From the NCBI GenBank assembly GCA_943329665.2, contig CALQEU020000001.1, positions 203,410 through 267,409 on the forward strand: DNA of 64,000 nt. Reading direction: 5' to 3'. Position numbers and translations under genes: made by a program. Below, piece after piece: positions 26,938-35,749 of this stretch. The notes beneath the pieces are model-generated. The model did no database searches, was not told the DNA's origin, and saw only the letters and a program-made list of their open reading frames with translations. How positions within the stretch are numbered: the first letter of the stretch is position 1; the number at the start of each line of letters is the position of its first letter. This DNA is from JAJTFW01 sp903922455 (GTDB lineage: Bacteria; Bacteroidota; Bacteroidia; AKYH767-A; OLB10).

Positions 26938-28614
26938 TTATCTTCTGTTTTTTCCGCCGTTTGACGAATTACTCGATCCCGAACTTCTATAGTTGGAGGG
27001 TGCTGGAGACGAATAGGAAGGACTTGAAGTTCTTGGACTCGATTTTACTTCATTGTTCCTCGGCGAAGAGTTATTGCTCCTAGGAGAATAGTTTTGCTTT
27101 GGACTATCGTCGCGATTCTTTTTAGGCGCAGAATAGTTATTGTCGTTGCGTGGAGTAGAATTCTTCGGTGTGTAATCATTATTTCTCGGGGTAGTTTCTA
27201 ACGGCGAATTTTCACGTGGCGTTGAATAGTTATTATTTTTTGGAGTGGATCCGTTGTTGTTTTTAGGAGTGTTGTATTCAGAAGGCGAATCGTTTCGCGG
27301 ATTTGAATATGTATTCGAATTATTATTTCGCGGATCACTATTCTTTGGTGGATATCCATTGCCGTTAGGTTCTGAATTCTTGGGTTCGTAATTGTTCTCG
27401 TATGTTTTTGGAGTCGTGTTTTTCGGCTCTGTAGTACGAGGTGTGTAATTCGTTCCATCGTTGGTTTGAGTATTCTTAGGCTCTGTAGTACGGGGAGTGT
27501 AATTTGTTCCATCGTTTTTCGGAGTAGTCGATTTCGGATTCGTATTTACTCCGTTTTCATTTCTCGGAGTCGTTGTGCGAGGATTTACGTTTGTATTTTT
27601 TGGATTGCCAGGTGTCTCTGAGTTTCTGACCGGTTGTGAAGCTTGAGACGCTAATGATGTGATATTATTTTTAGGTCGTCCAATGGCAGATACTCCATCC
27701 GTTGCTGTAAATGTTCTTGGTGTTTTTGGATCTGATGTTAAATTTCTACCATAAATTTCACCTACAGATCTACCTCCAGGTACATTGCTTGCCACATTAT
27801 TTCTTCCATTTTTTCTTGGACCATAATAGTAGCTGTATGAATCATAACTGTTAAAATAGCTGCCGTTGAAAGTGCCGTTATATAATCCAGCATAATAACC
27901 GTTCATGTATCCTTGGTTGTATCCATTCATAAATCCATGGTTGTATCCGTTATTGTAGCCATTCCAACCATTGTTCCATCCCCATGAATTTCCCCATCCC
28001 CAAGATGGACCATAACCAAAACCAACATTCCATCCGTTATTGTAGCCCCAGCTTGAATAAAAAGGAGGGTTCCACCAGCTATATCCACAATAAACACTCA
28101 CTCCCCATGAATAAGGGTTGTAATCATACAAATAGGTATTAGTATAGAAAGGATCGTAATAACTCCATCCAAGCGGACGGTAAAAGCGACGAATTCGTGC
28201 AGAATAGGCATAATCGTAGTAATCGTCGTCGTTGTAATAATTGTTAGTTACATAGGTATTTCCTTCCTGATCTTCGTATTGTGAAGAGGAAGAGTTTGAA
28301 TTGTCAGATGTGTTTTGGTTGTTGTCAAAACGGTCGTTATTGGAATAATTGCCGTTTTGTGTCTGATTCTCTTCATTTTGAGAGGTGTTTTGAGAATCAT
28401 ATTGATTGGATTGAGTTGGCTCAGAAGCATTTTCGTTTGAACCATTGTTATTGGAATTACTCTGTTGAGTATTGTTGCTTCGACTGTAATCATCAGCTAT
28501 TGCATCACGATCTGAATAATAAACATCATCATATTCACGACTGGCTGTTCTGTTGGATGAACAAGCACTCAGGCTTATGGCAGCTGAAATGAGTACAAAG
28601 GTTAATTTTTTCAT
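26938..28614 (-). CDS. Low-complexity Asn/Ser/Gly/Tyr-rich lipoprotein with PKN repeats
   Basis: This 558-residue predicted lipoprotein (signal ending LSACSS, Cys at about residue 18) has three low-complexity blocks. Residues about 40-120 are Asn/Gln/Ser-rich. About 150-270 are Gly/Asn/Trp/Tyr-rich, with a run of NGYN and GYMNGYY units. About 330-545 are basic and Pro/Asn-rich, with many TPKN, TPRN and EPKN units. Composition is far from its neighbours and no folded domain is visible. Surface-exposed Bacteroidota lipoproteins of this type exist, and similar genes are often mislabelled in databases. An adhesive or matrix role is only a guess. It is divergent from proS. Confidence 0.75.
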   Translation of the reverse strand: MKKLTFVLISAAISLSACSSNRTASREYDDVYYSDRDAIADDYSRSNNTQQSNSNNNGSNENASEPTQSNQYDSQNTSQNEENQTQNGNYSNNDRFDNNQNTSDNSNSSSSQYEDQEGNTYVTNNYYNDDDYYDYAYSARIRRFYRPLGWSYYDPFYTNTYLYDYNPYSWGVSVYCGYSWWNPPFYSSWGYNNGWNVGFGYGPSWGWGNSWGWNNGWNGYNNGYNHGFMNGYNQGYMNGYYAGLYNGTFNGSYFNSYDSYSYYYGPRKNGRNNVASNVPGGRSVGEIYGRNLTSDPKTPRTFTATDGVSAIGRPKNNITSLASQASQPVRNSETPGNPKNTNVNPRTTTPRNENGVNTNPKSTTPKNDGTNYTPRTTEPKNTQTNDGTNYTPRTTEPKNTTPKTYENNYEPKNSEPNGNGYPPKNSDPRNNNSNTYSNPRNDSPSEYNTPKNNNGSTPKNNNYSTPRENSPLETTPRNNDYTPKNSTPRNDNNYSAPKKNRDDSPKQNYSPRSNNSSPRNNEVKSSPRTSSPSYSSPAPSNYRSSGSSNSSNGGKNRR

Positions 28615-28770
28615 GGCTATTTCTCTTTTTATTATGTTTGACCAACAATTTGATGGTCTGAACTGTCATTAGTTTAAGATTTGATTGGCTATGTGCAGTC
28701 AGTTTTCCAATTTTGCTGTGTCAAACGACGAGGCAAACACAATGCCAAACTTTGTAAAGATATAAATCCT

Positions 28771-30246
28771 ATGAGCGAACAACTAACACCAAGAGCAGAA
28801 AATTATTCCCAATGGTATCAAGACTTAGTAATCAAAGCTGATTTAGCAGAAAACTCTGCTGTGAGAGGGTGTATGGTGATTAAACCCTATGGTTATGCTA
28901 TCTGGGAGCGCATGCAACAAGACCTCGATCGACGTTTTAAAGAGACTGGACATTCCAACGCTTATTTCCCCCTCTTCATCCCAAAATCATTTTTCTCGAA
29001 GGAAGCGAGCCATGTTGAAGGCTTTGCTAAGGAATGTGCAGTTGTAACGCACTATCGATTAAAAAATGATCCTGATGGTAAAGGCGTAATCGTGGATGAA
29101 ACCGCAAAATTGGAAGAAGAACTAATCGTACGTCCAACATCGGAAACCATTATTTGGAATACTTACCGTGGATGGATTCAATCGTATCGTGATCTACCTA
29201 TTTTGATTAATCAATGGGCCAATGTCGTAAGATGGGAAATGCGTACACGATTATTTTTACGTACTACAGAATTTTTATGGCAAGAAGGTCATACTGCTCA
29301 TGCTACACAAGAAGAAGCAATTGCGGAAGCGAATCAAATGCTGGAAGTATACGCTTCTTTTGCTGAAGATATTCTCGCTATTCCAGTGTTAAAAGGTAGA
29401 AAATCGGCGAATGAAAGATTTGCTGGTGCTTTGGATACGTTGTGTATTGAAGCCTTGATGCAAGATGGAAAAGCATTGCAAGCTGGAACCTCGCATTTTC
29501 TAGGTCAAAATTTTGCAAAAGCATTTGATGTGAAATTTACATCGAAAGAAGGGAAACAAGATTTTGTTTGGGCTACCTCATGGGGAGTTTCTACTCGATT
29601 AATGGGTGCATTAATTATGTCGCATAGTGATGATAGTGGCTTGGTTTTACCTCCTCGATTGGCTCCAATTCAAGTGGTGATTGTGCCTATTTATAAAGGA
29701 GATGAGCAACTGGAATTATTGACTCAATTCATTCAGCCCATCATTACAAAATTAAAAGCGAAAGGAATTTCAGTGAAGTTTGATAACCGAGATACGCATA
29801 AGCCAGGATGGAAATTTGCAGAGTATGAATTGAAAGGAGTTCCTGTACGTATTGCAATAGGACCGCGCGATATGGAGAACGGAACCGTAGAAGTGGCTCG
29901 CCGCGATACCAAGGAAAAAAGTGTGTATCAAGTAACCGATCTTGATTTGAAGGTTGAACATTTATTGAGTCAAATTCAAGATAATATTTATAAGAAGGCA
30001 CAAACATTCAGAGAGGAGAATACCTATCGCGCCGATTCCTGGGAAGAGTTCAATAAAATTCTAGATGATAAAGGTGGATTCATTTACGCACATTGGGATG
30101 GAACTCCAGAGACAGAAGAAAAAATAAAGGAAATGTCGAAGGCCACTATTCGTTGTATTCCACTTGGAAATAAATTGGAAGCCGGCAAATGCATTCTAAC
30201 AGGGAATCCATCGATCCAACGAGTGGTGTTTGCCCGAGCATATTAA
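28771..30246 (+). CDS. proS: Prolyl-tRNA synthetase (short, archaeal/eukaryotic-type)
   Basis: This 491-residue class II synthetase charges tRNA-Pro. The class II motifs are visible: RPTSETIIWNTYRGWIQSYR, then LFLRTTEFLWQEGHTAHATQ and the later GVSTRLMGALIM. The anticodon-binding domain starts near APIQVVIVPIY, and the C-terminal zinc-type domain near EEFNKILDDKGG. This is the type without the bacterial editing insertion, as usual in Bacteroidota. The ATG at 28771 gives MSEQLTPRAENYSQWY; the in-frame region upstream is non-conserved leader. The gene is divergent from the low-complexity lipoprotein. Confidence 0.96.
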   Translation: MSEQLTPRAENYSQWYQDLVIKADLAENSAVRGCMVIKPYGYAIWERMQQDLDRRFKETGHSNAYFPLFIPKSFFSKEASHVEGFAKECAVVTHYRLKNDPDGKGVIVDETAKLEEELIVRPTSETIIWNTYRGWIQSYRDLPILINQWANVVRWEMRTRLFLRTTEFLWQEGHTAHATQEEAIAEANQMLEVYASFAEDILAIPVLKGRKSANERFAGALDTLCIEALMQDGKALQAGTSHFLGQNFAKAFDVKFTSKEGKQDFVWATSWGVSTRLMGALIMSHSDDSGLVLPPRLAPIQVVIVPIYKGDEQLELLTQFIQPIITKLKAKGISVKFDNRDTHKPGWKFAEYELKGVPVRIAIGPRDMENGTVEVARRDTKEKSVYQVTDLDLKVEHLLSQIQDNIYKKAQTFREENTYRADSWEEFNKILDDKGGFIYAHWDGTPETEEKIKEMSKATIRCIPLGNKLEAGKCILTGNPSIQRVVFARAY

Positions 30247-30282
30247 TTACTTCTTAAGTTTATATTCTACTGACGCGAGCAA

Positions 30283-30969
30283 ATGGACAATACAAACAGC
30301 GATTTAGTCAATACCATTCTGAAAAAAGGCGGGTTGGCAAAGGATGTAACAGACAGTACATTTAATGTGCTTACGTTGTTTAAATCCGTTTTGCAGCAAA
30401 TTGAAGTCGAGCTCAAATCGGCAATCATCACGGAAGAACCACGAATTAAAATTCAATATAAAGATCGAGGTACTTTTGAAGCCGAAATAAAAGTAGCGGA
30501 GGATGTTTTAATTTTCATCATGCATACCAATGCTTTCGTTTTTAACTCAGCACATCCCATCTGGAAATCGAGTTATGTGAATTTAGATAAGAGCAGAGGT
30601 ACAGTAGGGATGATCAGTATTTATAATTTTCTTTCCGACTCTTTTAAATTTGATCGAAAAGGGGATGCAGGACATTTGGTTGCAAGAGTTTTTGTAAATA
30701 AAGATGGATATTTTTTTGCGGAAGGAAAACGTCAACTCGGAATTTTATTTAATGACTATCCAAATATGAAAGCGAGTGAGGAAACAATTCGCCCGTTAAT
30801 TGAAAGTGCTATCTCTTTCAGTTTAGATATCGATGTGGATGTTCCGCCATTCGATGCCATGAAAGAAATTACTGTCTTCCAAGCCATGGTGAACACAATG
30901 CAAAGCACCTTCACTACAGGAAAGCGCCTCGGTTTTAAGTTCGAAGGCGAGACGGATGTGGAAGGGTGA
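30283..30969 (+). CDS. Conserved hypothetical protein
   Basis: This 228-residue soluble protein has no signal peptide or membrane helix. It has an alpha/beta look, with a predicted beta-rich centre (RIKIQYKDRGTFEAEIKVAEDVLIFIMHTNAF) and the segments NLDKSRGTVGMISIYNF and VARVFVNKDGYFFAEGKRQL. I do not recognise a family with certainty; I believe orthologues occur beside proS or elsewhere in Bacteroidota. It starts 36 bases after proS, so it is probably cotranscribed. Function is unknown. Confidence 0.6.
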   Translation: MDNTNSDLVNTILKKGGLAKDVTDSTFNVLTLFKSVLQQIEVELKSAIITEEPRIKIQYKDRGTFEAEIKVAEDVLIFIMHTNAFVFNSAHPIWKSSYVNLDKSRGTVGMISIYNFLSDSFKFDRKGDAGHLVARVFVNKDGYFFAEGKRQLGILFNDYPNMKASEETIRPLIESAISFSLDIDVDVPPFDAMKEITVFQAMVNTMQSTFTTGKRLGFKFEGETDVEG

Positions 30970-30973
30970 TATC

Positions 30974-31207
30974 AATTCAGAATTAAGAATTGCAGAATGC
31001 AGAATTCTCGTACTGTTAGATATTATGTATTTCAGAAAGAAAAATAAATTCTAGAAATTTAGCAGTGAATTTTTAATGTGGAATAGTGCGATTGATCTTC
31101 AACATTTATAATTCCTAAACTTGGGATTTTAAAATACTATTCGGATTTAAATTTAACCTTTAAAATGCATTCTTTTCAATTCTGAATTCTGATCACGATA
31201 GCTATCG
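30974..31207. repeat. Short inverted repeats in the convergent gap
   Basis: AATTCAGAATT at 30974-30984 recurs inverted as AATTCTGAATT at 31178-31188. A perfect 12-bp palindrome CGATAGCTATCG occupies 31196-31207, 9 bases from the TPR stop. These lie between two convergent genes and may be degraded repeat-family members or part of a terminator. Confidence 0.45.
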
Positions 31208-31215
31208 GGACTTAA

Positions 31216-32820
31216 TTATTTACAATCCTTCGATTCCTTAATAATTTTAATAGCATCCGTAGCTTGTTGCACTTTCGGATCAATTGCTAAAACTTTATTC
31301 CAGTACTCCAGTGATTTTCTGCAATCTTTTTTGCGCAAATAAGCAACAGCAATATAACTATTTGCTTCTATGAGTTCTCTGCTATATTTTGCGGTGCTCG
31401 CAGAGTCTACAGAATTTAATTCGATGTATTTTTCGTAAAGTGGAATGGCTTGCAAGGTGTTAAATAAAGTATCGATCTGACTCAAACTTCTACCGCGATA
31501 CAAATAACCATTGGGCCATGTAGGACTCAATTCAGTAACCTTTGTAAAGATACTATCTGCCATTAAGAAATTCTTATTCGAATAATACGCTTTGCCTAAA
31601 TTAAAATAATCGGCTGTCAATACTTTCGAAACGTTTGCGATTTTACCTTCGTATGTTTTTGCCGCTAATTCATATTTCTTTAGTTTAGTAGCCATTTTAG
31701 CAAGGTCATCATACAATTCCGAATTGCGTGGATCGATGCTCACGGCTTTCTCTAAATAAAATATCGCCAAAGAATCTTTTCCTTGCTTATTCAATATTTT
31801 ACCATAGTATGCATAGTCTTTACCAAAACGTCGAGAAGTATCTGCTTCAGTGATGGCAAATACTCTATTGATGGTGTGATATGCTGTATCATAAGCTCCG
31901 TATTCATAGGCTACATAAGCCATGATGCGCATCATGTATAAATTATTGGAATCTACTTTATTTACTAAGTTAAGTTCTGCTTGTGCCGATTTATAATCTT
32001 CACTATCGAAAAGGAAGAAAGCATAACGTAAACGAGCAAACGTATTATTTTTACTCAACTCTAAATATTTTTTGTACGCGCCTTTGGCTTCTTCCGCTTT
32101 TCTTTGTTTAAAATAAACTTCTCCTAATTCACGATAAGCAGGAGCAAAGTTGGCGTCAATCTTTATTGCATTTTCAAATTCAATGATAGCTCCATCATAG
32201 TTAGTAGCACGCTTGTACAACTGACCTTTGTGTAACAATGCTTTTACTTGACTTTTATCAAGGTCTAATGCTTTATTATAATTTGAAGCTGCCTCAGTCC
32301 CGTTGTTCAATTCAGAATATAAGTCACCTAATAAATTATATACTTCAGGATTTTTCGGATCCAATTTTACAGCTGTTCCTAAGTAAGTTTGCGCACTCAT
32401 TAAATCTTGCGCTTTATTGTAATGTATATATGCTTCGGCAGCTTCCATTAAAACTAATGCGTTTTTACCATTACCCATCAATACCGCTTTGTCAATTAGC
32501 GTTTTTCCACCTGCTAAATCCCCAACCATTAATTTGATTTCAGCTTGACCGATTAGGTTAAGTGCGTTAGCTGGATCTTTTTCTAATCCTTTTTGAAAAG
32601 CTACTGTGGCTTGATCTGGATTTTCAGCATCAATAAAATTTTCTCCGTAGTAATAATATAAGGTACCATTATTAGGTTCTGTCAACAAAAGTTGTTGATA
32701 CATTGCTGCTGCCGCTTCTTGCTGTTCGTTTTCATTTAAATGAATAGCTTCTTTTAAAGATTGAGAATAAAGTGAACTACTAAGTAAAGTTAGGGTTGTA
32801 ATTATGATGGTTTTTTTCAT
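31216..32820 (-). CDS. Secreted TPR-repeat protein
   Basis: This 534-residue protein has a signal peptide (IIITTLTLLSSSLYSQ) and tetratricopeptide repeats along nearly its whole length. Clear examples are ALNLIGQAEIKLMVGDLAGG, PEVYNLLGDLYSELNNGTEA and AYRELGEVYFKQRKAEEAKG. It is probably a periplasmic scaffold. It is the last gene of a minus-strand series that begins with exbB-exbD-exbD-tonB and continues through a PstS-like lipoprotein only 29 bases upstream. This gene order recurs in Bacteroidota as I recall it, suggesting a link to TonB-dependent envelope transport, but the exact role is unknown. Confidence 0.85.
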   Translation of the reverse strand: MKKTIIITTLTLLSSSLYSQSLKEAIHLNENEQQEAAAAMYQQLLLTEPNNGTLYYYYGENFIDAENPDQATVAFQKGLEKDPANALNLIGQAEIKLMVGDLAGGKTLIDKAVLMGNGKNALVLMEAAEAYIHYNKAQDLMSAQTYLGTAVKLDPKNPEVYNLLGDLYSELNNGTEAASNYNKALDLDKSQVKALLHKGQLYKRATNYDGAIIEFENAIKIDANFAPAYRELGEVYFKQRKAEEAKGAYKKYLELSKNNTFARLRYAFFLFDSEDYKSAQAELNLVNKVDSNNLYMMRIMAYVAYEYGAYDTAYHTINRVFAITEADTSRRFGKDYAYYGKILNKQGKDSLAIFYLEKAVSIDPRNSELYDDLAKMATKLKKYELAAKTYEGKIANVSKVLTADYFNLGKAYYSNKNFLMADSIFTKVTELSPTWPNGYLYRGRSLSQIDTLFNTLQAIPLYEKYIELNSVDSASTAKYSRELIEANSYIAVAYLRKKDCRKSLEYWNKVLAIDPKVQQATDAIKIIKESKDCK

Positions 32821-32849
32821 GTTGATTTTGATAAAATAAATTCTGAATT

Positions 32850-33785
32850 TTAATTTAGTTTAATATCTCTTGTGTAAGGTGATGCTGGTAGTAAACCAGA
32901 AAGTCGAACAATGCGTTGTCCTTGTTCTCCGGCTACGAAGGAGACAAAGCCTGTGCCAAGTCCTGCTCTTCCTTCTCTGCTAATCATGTAAACTTCACGC
33001 TTCAAAGGATAATCTCCCGTGTAAAGATAAGCTTGAAAGGGTCCAAAGTAATCATCAGGATACACAGCCTGACCCCTTTTGCTCAACCAAACCACTCGAA
33101 TGCGTTTATTAAAACTTAACATTTTCGGATCATCACGATCACTGATCCAATTGACACCAATAACTCCTATGGCGTTTTTGTTTTTTTCTACATAGTCGAT
33201 CACTTGTGCATTAGATTTCGCTGCAAAGCAAAAGGATGGAAAATTTGTTTTTCCACTCATTAGGCTATCACTAATAAAACGCATTGTAGATGACCCATTG
33301 TTATCAAAGACGAAACTTAAGGGACCTAAGGGAGATGTAGGATGTAACTCTGACCACGTTGTTGTTTTACCATCTAAAATAGATTTCAATTGTTCTACGG
33401 ATAAAAGACTATCCAAATTTTCTCGGTTGATAATAAGTGCAATGGCATCTATGGCAATTTTGGTAGTCACGGGGACTAATTGACGCGATTTAAAATATTC
33501 GATTTCCTTCTCATTTAATTTACGTGTAGATAAAATTACTTTAACTGAATCATTAATGAGATCATTAAAGCAAGCTGACTCGGATTTATAACTTACCTTG
33601 AGTGAAGCATATTGATAAAGGCCCATAAAGGTATCTGACATCGCATCCATCAAAGATTCTAGCGTTTCATCTCCGGCAATATTTACTTTGCCGGAGGTGG
33701 GAGTATCCGAATATGGTTTATTGAAATCGGTACCACAAGAAGAAAAAATTCCGACAAGAATAAATATGATTAATAATTGTTTCAT
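32850..33785 (-). CDS. PstS-like phosphate-binding-protein-family lipoprotein
   Basis: This 311-residue lipoprotein (lipobox GIFSSC, Cys at about residue 17) has a type II periplasmic-binding-protein fold of the PstS group. Visible features are VNIAGDETLESLMDAM, VILSTRKLNEKE, VFDNNGSSTMRFISDS and YPLKREVYMIS. The usual phosphate-binding Ser/Thr cluster (GSGA) is replaced by AGDETLE, so phosphate binding is uncertain. No pstC, pstA, pstB or phoU is nearby. It instead lies between the tonB cluster and a TPR gene, which suggests an envelope or TonB-linked function rather than ABC import. Confidence 0.75.
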   Translation of the reverse strand: MKQLLIIFILVGIFSSCGTDFNKPYSDTPTSGKVNIAGDETLESLMDAMSDTFMGLYQYASLKVSYKSESACFNDLINDSVKVILSTRKLNEKEIEYFKSRQLVPVTTKIAIDAIALIINRENLDSLLSVEQLKSILDGKTTTWSELHPTSPLGPLSFVFDNNGSSTMRFISDSLMSGKTNFPSFCFAAKSNAQVIDYVEKNKNAIGVIGVNWISDRDDPKMLSFNKRIRVVWLSKRGQAVYPDDYFGPFQAYLYTGDYPLKREVYMISREGRAGLGTGFVSFVAGEQGQRIVRLSGLLPASPYTRDIKLN

Positions 33786-33943
33786 TTTTAAGTATAACGA
33801 AAGCTTCTGCTATTCGCTGTATACAAAGATCAGAATTTATCGTGATTTAGAGATAAAAAATACAAATTAATGACCTAAGTCATCCTCCTGAATTGAGGTC
33901 CTAAACCTTTTGTTGGTAATAGGTTAAGAAATTAGCTTTTCAG

Positions 33944-34174
33944 TTAATCATTTTGGTTCAATTCATCCAATTTCGTCTCCATGCTGTCTTTGAGTTTTTT
34001 CAATCGACGGAATCGAACAAAAGCATAGGCGATAAGCATGATTCCCATTACCCAATGCTTCCATCCTGGTAAGAAATCTTGAACACTTGGAGAAAACATA
34101 ACGAAGAGTCCTAGAACAACATATAATCCAGACATCACGAGCGTGAAATAATAAAGGGTAGGTGTTTTTGCCAT
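33944..34174 (-). CDS. Small two-TM membrane protein
   Basis: This 76-residue protein has two hydrophobic segments, at about residues 8-28 (YFTLVMSGLYVVLGLFVMF) and 40-55 (HWVMGIMLIAYAFVRF), followed by a charged C-terminal tail (RRLKKLKDSMETKLDELNQ). I recognise no named family. I use the ATG giving MAKTPTLYYF; a TTG two codons upstream overlaps the probable -7 box. It is set apart from tonB by a strong terminator, so it has its own promoter and may lead the pstS-like/TPR unit. Confidence 0.6.
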   Translation of the reverse strand: MAKTPTLYYFTLVMSGLYVVLGLFVMFSPSVQDFLPGWKHWVMGIMLIAYAFVRFRRLKKLKDSMETKLDELNQND

Positions 34175-34177
34175 GCA

Positions 34178-34185
34178 CAAATATA
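34178..34185 (-). promoter_or_regulatory. Probable -7 box directly before the small membrane protein gene (TATATTTG)
   Basis: On the minus strand TATATTTG matches TAnnTTTG and ends 3 bases before the ATG. This implies a leaderless transcript that starts a new unit after the tonB terminator. Confidence 0.45.
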
Positions 34186-34256
34186 GTGATAGTTGACAGG
34201 TTTAGATTCAATGGATGGTATAGACTAAGAAATGATTAAAACTTAATTCAAATAAA

Positions 34257-34286
34257 AAACCCTGATACAAGGATGTATCAGGGTTT
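34257..34286 (-). terminator. Strong intrinsic terminator after tonB
   Basis: A perfect 13-bp stem (AAACCCTGATACA and its complement) with a 4-nt loop lies 18 bases past the tonB stop. On the minus strand it runs into a T-rich stretch (TTTTTTATTTG). It separates the exbB-exbD-exbD-tonB operon from the genes below. Confidence 0.85.
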
Positions 34287-34304
34287 CTTAAATTCAAATT
34301 TATT

Positions 34305-35111
34305 TTATTTCAATGTGAAGTTAATCGGCATATTAAACTGAACGTTTACAGAACGTCCATTTTGTTTACCAGGTTTCCATTTAGGCATTGATTTGACTAC
34401 CCGAATAGCTTCTTCATCACATCCTGCTCCAATTCCACGCAATACTTTTACCTCACGAATTTCACCGTCGGGTCCAACAACGAATGTCATATAAACTCTT
34501 CCAGTGATACCATTCTCACGAGCTAGTGGAGGGTATTTAATATTCTTCTGTAAGTAGGCATACATCTGCGCTTCACCACCCGGGAAGGTAGGTTGTTCTT
34601 CAACATATGTGAATACTTTACCAGCATCTGGATCTACGAAGGGTTGTTCTGGAGGCAATTCAGTAGCATTGTCATCACCCTCTTGCGTTACGACACCAAC
34701 GTTAGTTTCATTGAGTACTTCCTGAACAGGAGGTTCCTCATCTAAAATTTCACGATCAACCACAACGGGCGGTGTAAATTTTACCGTTTCAATAGAGGGT
34801 GGTGGTGGCGGTGGAGGTGGTGGTGGTGGCTCGTTATCATCGATTGGAGGTGGTTCTTTTAATTCTACAGTTACTTCCACCGATGTATCCACTTTACCTT
34901 CGCTCATACCGCTAATCATTTGAACGATTACCGGTAGACTAATCATTAATGCAAAAAAGGACAAGGAAGCAATGAGTGCACGAGATGCAGTGCGAGTATA
35001 TCCTGTACGAAGAACATAAGCTCCATATTCTTTGTTGCGTTTTTCAAATACCATTTCAGCCCTGTCAGGGTTAATGGCGTCATCCCAAGATGGATTAAAT
35101 AAGTCTGCCAT
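34305..35111 (-). CDS. tonB: Energy transducer TonB
   Basis: TonB passes proton-motive energy from ExbB/ExbD to outer-membrane receptors. The 268-residue protein has a short cytoplasmic segment, one membrane helix at about residues 48-68 (ALIASLSFFALMISLPVIVQ), and a periplasmic proline-rich stretch with an uninterrupted run of eleven prolines. The C-terminal TonB domain occupies about residues 180-268 (YPPLARENGITGRVYMTFVV, KPGKQNGRSVNVQFNMPINF). The unusually long N-terminal part before the helix (KRNKEYGAYVLRTGYTRTAS) is typical of Bacteroidota TonB. It starts 2 bases after the second exbD. Confidence 0.93.
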   Translation of the reverse strand: MADLFNPSWDDAINPDRAEMVFEKRNKEYGAYVLRTGYTRTASRALIASLSFFALMISLPVIVQMISGMSEGKVDTSVEVTVELKEPPPIDDNEPPPPPPPPPPPSIETVKFTPPVVVDREILDEEPPVQEVLNETNVGVVTQEGDDNATELPPEQPFVDPDAGKVFTYVEEQPTFPGGEAQMYAYLQKNIKYPPLARENGITGRVYMTFVVGPDGEIREVKVLRGIGAGCDEEAIRVVKSMPKWKPGKQNGRSVNVQFNMPINFTLK

Positions 35112-35113
35112 AG

Positions 35114-35734
35114 TTAGGGTTGGGGTTTAAAAGTATTAATTAAGTCAAATTCCTGCTGAGCAAGATCCACAATTGCATATTTTCCAACCATCGTAATGTT
35201 TAGTTCATCTAAAACATCCACAATATTTTTATATTTTGCCTTGTCGTCTGCTTTTACAAGAACCATTAATGCTTGTTTAGCACCTTTCGCTCCTACTTCT
35301 AATCGCTTTAGCGTAGAGTCGGCCATGTTATTAGTAGCTGATTCTGTTCTCAATTGTTTAATACGCTCTACTGCAAATTTATTTTTGTCAAGAAACAATT
35401 TTCTCAATCCGTCATTTGAGTAGTTGGTTAATTCTAATTTGGTTTCTGGCTTTAATTCTCCAAAATACCAATAGATTTTATCATCTCCAGTCAATAAAAT
35501 AGTGACTGCATTATTCACCTCCGTTTTCGTATTATCTTCGGGCTTGACCGGCATGTTGATCTCCATCGTTTTGGGTTTACCAAACGTGGTTGTCATCATA
35601 AAGAAAGTCAAGAGAAGGAAAGCTAAGTCAACCATCGGAGTCATATCGATGTGGGTACTCTGCTTCTTGGCTCTAACTTTTTTATGTTTACCGCCCTTAC
35701 CGGAGTCCTGGTCGTTGGTTTGTACGTCTGCCAT
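35114..35734 (-). CDS. exbD: Biopolymer transporter ExbD (second copy)
   Basis: This 206-residue inner-membrane protein has a basic N-terminus (GGKHKKVRAKKQSTHID) and one membrane helix with the ExbD signature MTPMVDLAFLLLTFFMM at about residues 30-48. The Asp in this segment is the proton-carrying residue in the family. The periplasmic domain is longer than in Escherichia coli ExbD and contains a lysine-rich VLVKADDKAKYKNIVDVLDE near the C-terminus. It works with ExbB and TonB. It follows the first exbD by 15 bases and precedes tonB by 2. Confidence 0.92.
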   Translation of the reverse strand: MADVQTNDQDSGKGGKHKKVRAKKQSTHIDMTPMVDLAFLLLTFFMMTTTFGKPKTMEINMPVKPEDNTKTEVNNAVTILLTGDDKIYWYFGELKPETKLELTNYSNDGLRKLFLDKNKFAVERIKQLRTESATNNMADSTLKRLEVGAKGAKQALMVLVKADDKAKYKNIVDVLDELNITMVGKYAIVDLAQQEFDLINTFKPQP

Positions 35735-35749
35735 TTTGTGGATCTCTTT

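Noticed and set aside
27198..27512. 104-codon minus-strand ORF inside the low-complexity lipoprotein gene
   Set aside because: It is an alternative reading of the repetitive PKN-coding DNA and has an implausible Ile/Thr/Arg-rich repeat; the long lipoprotein frame explains the sequence.
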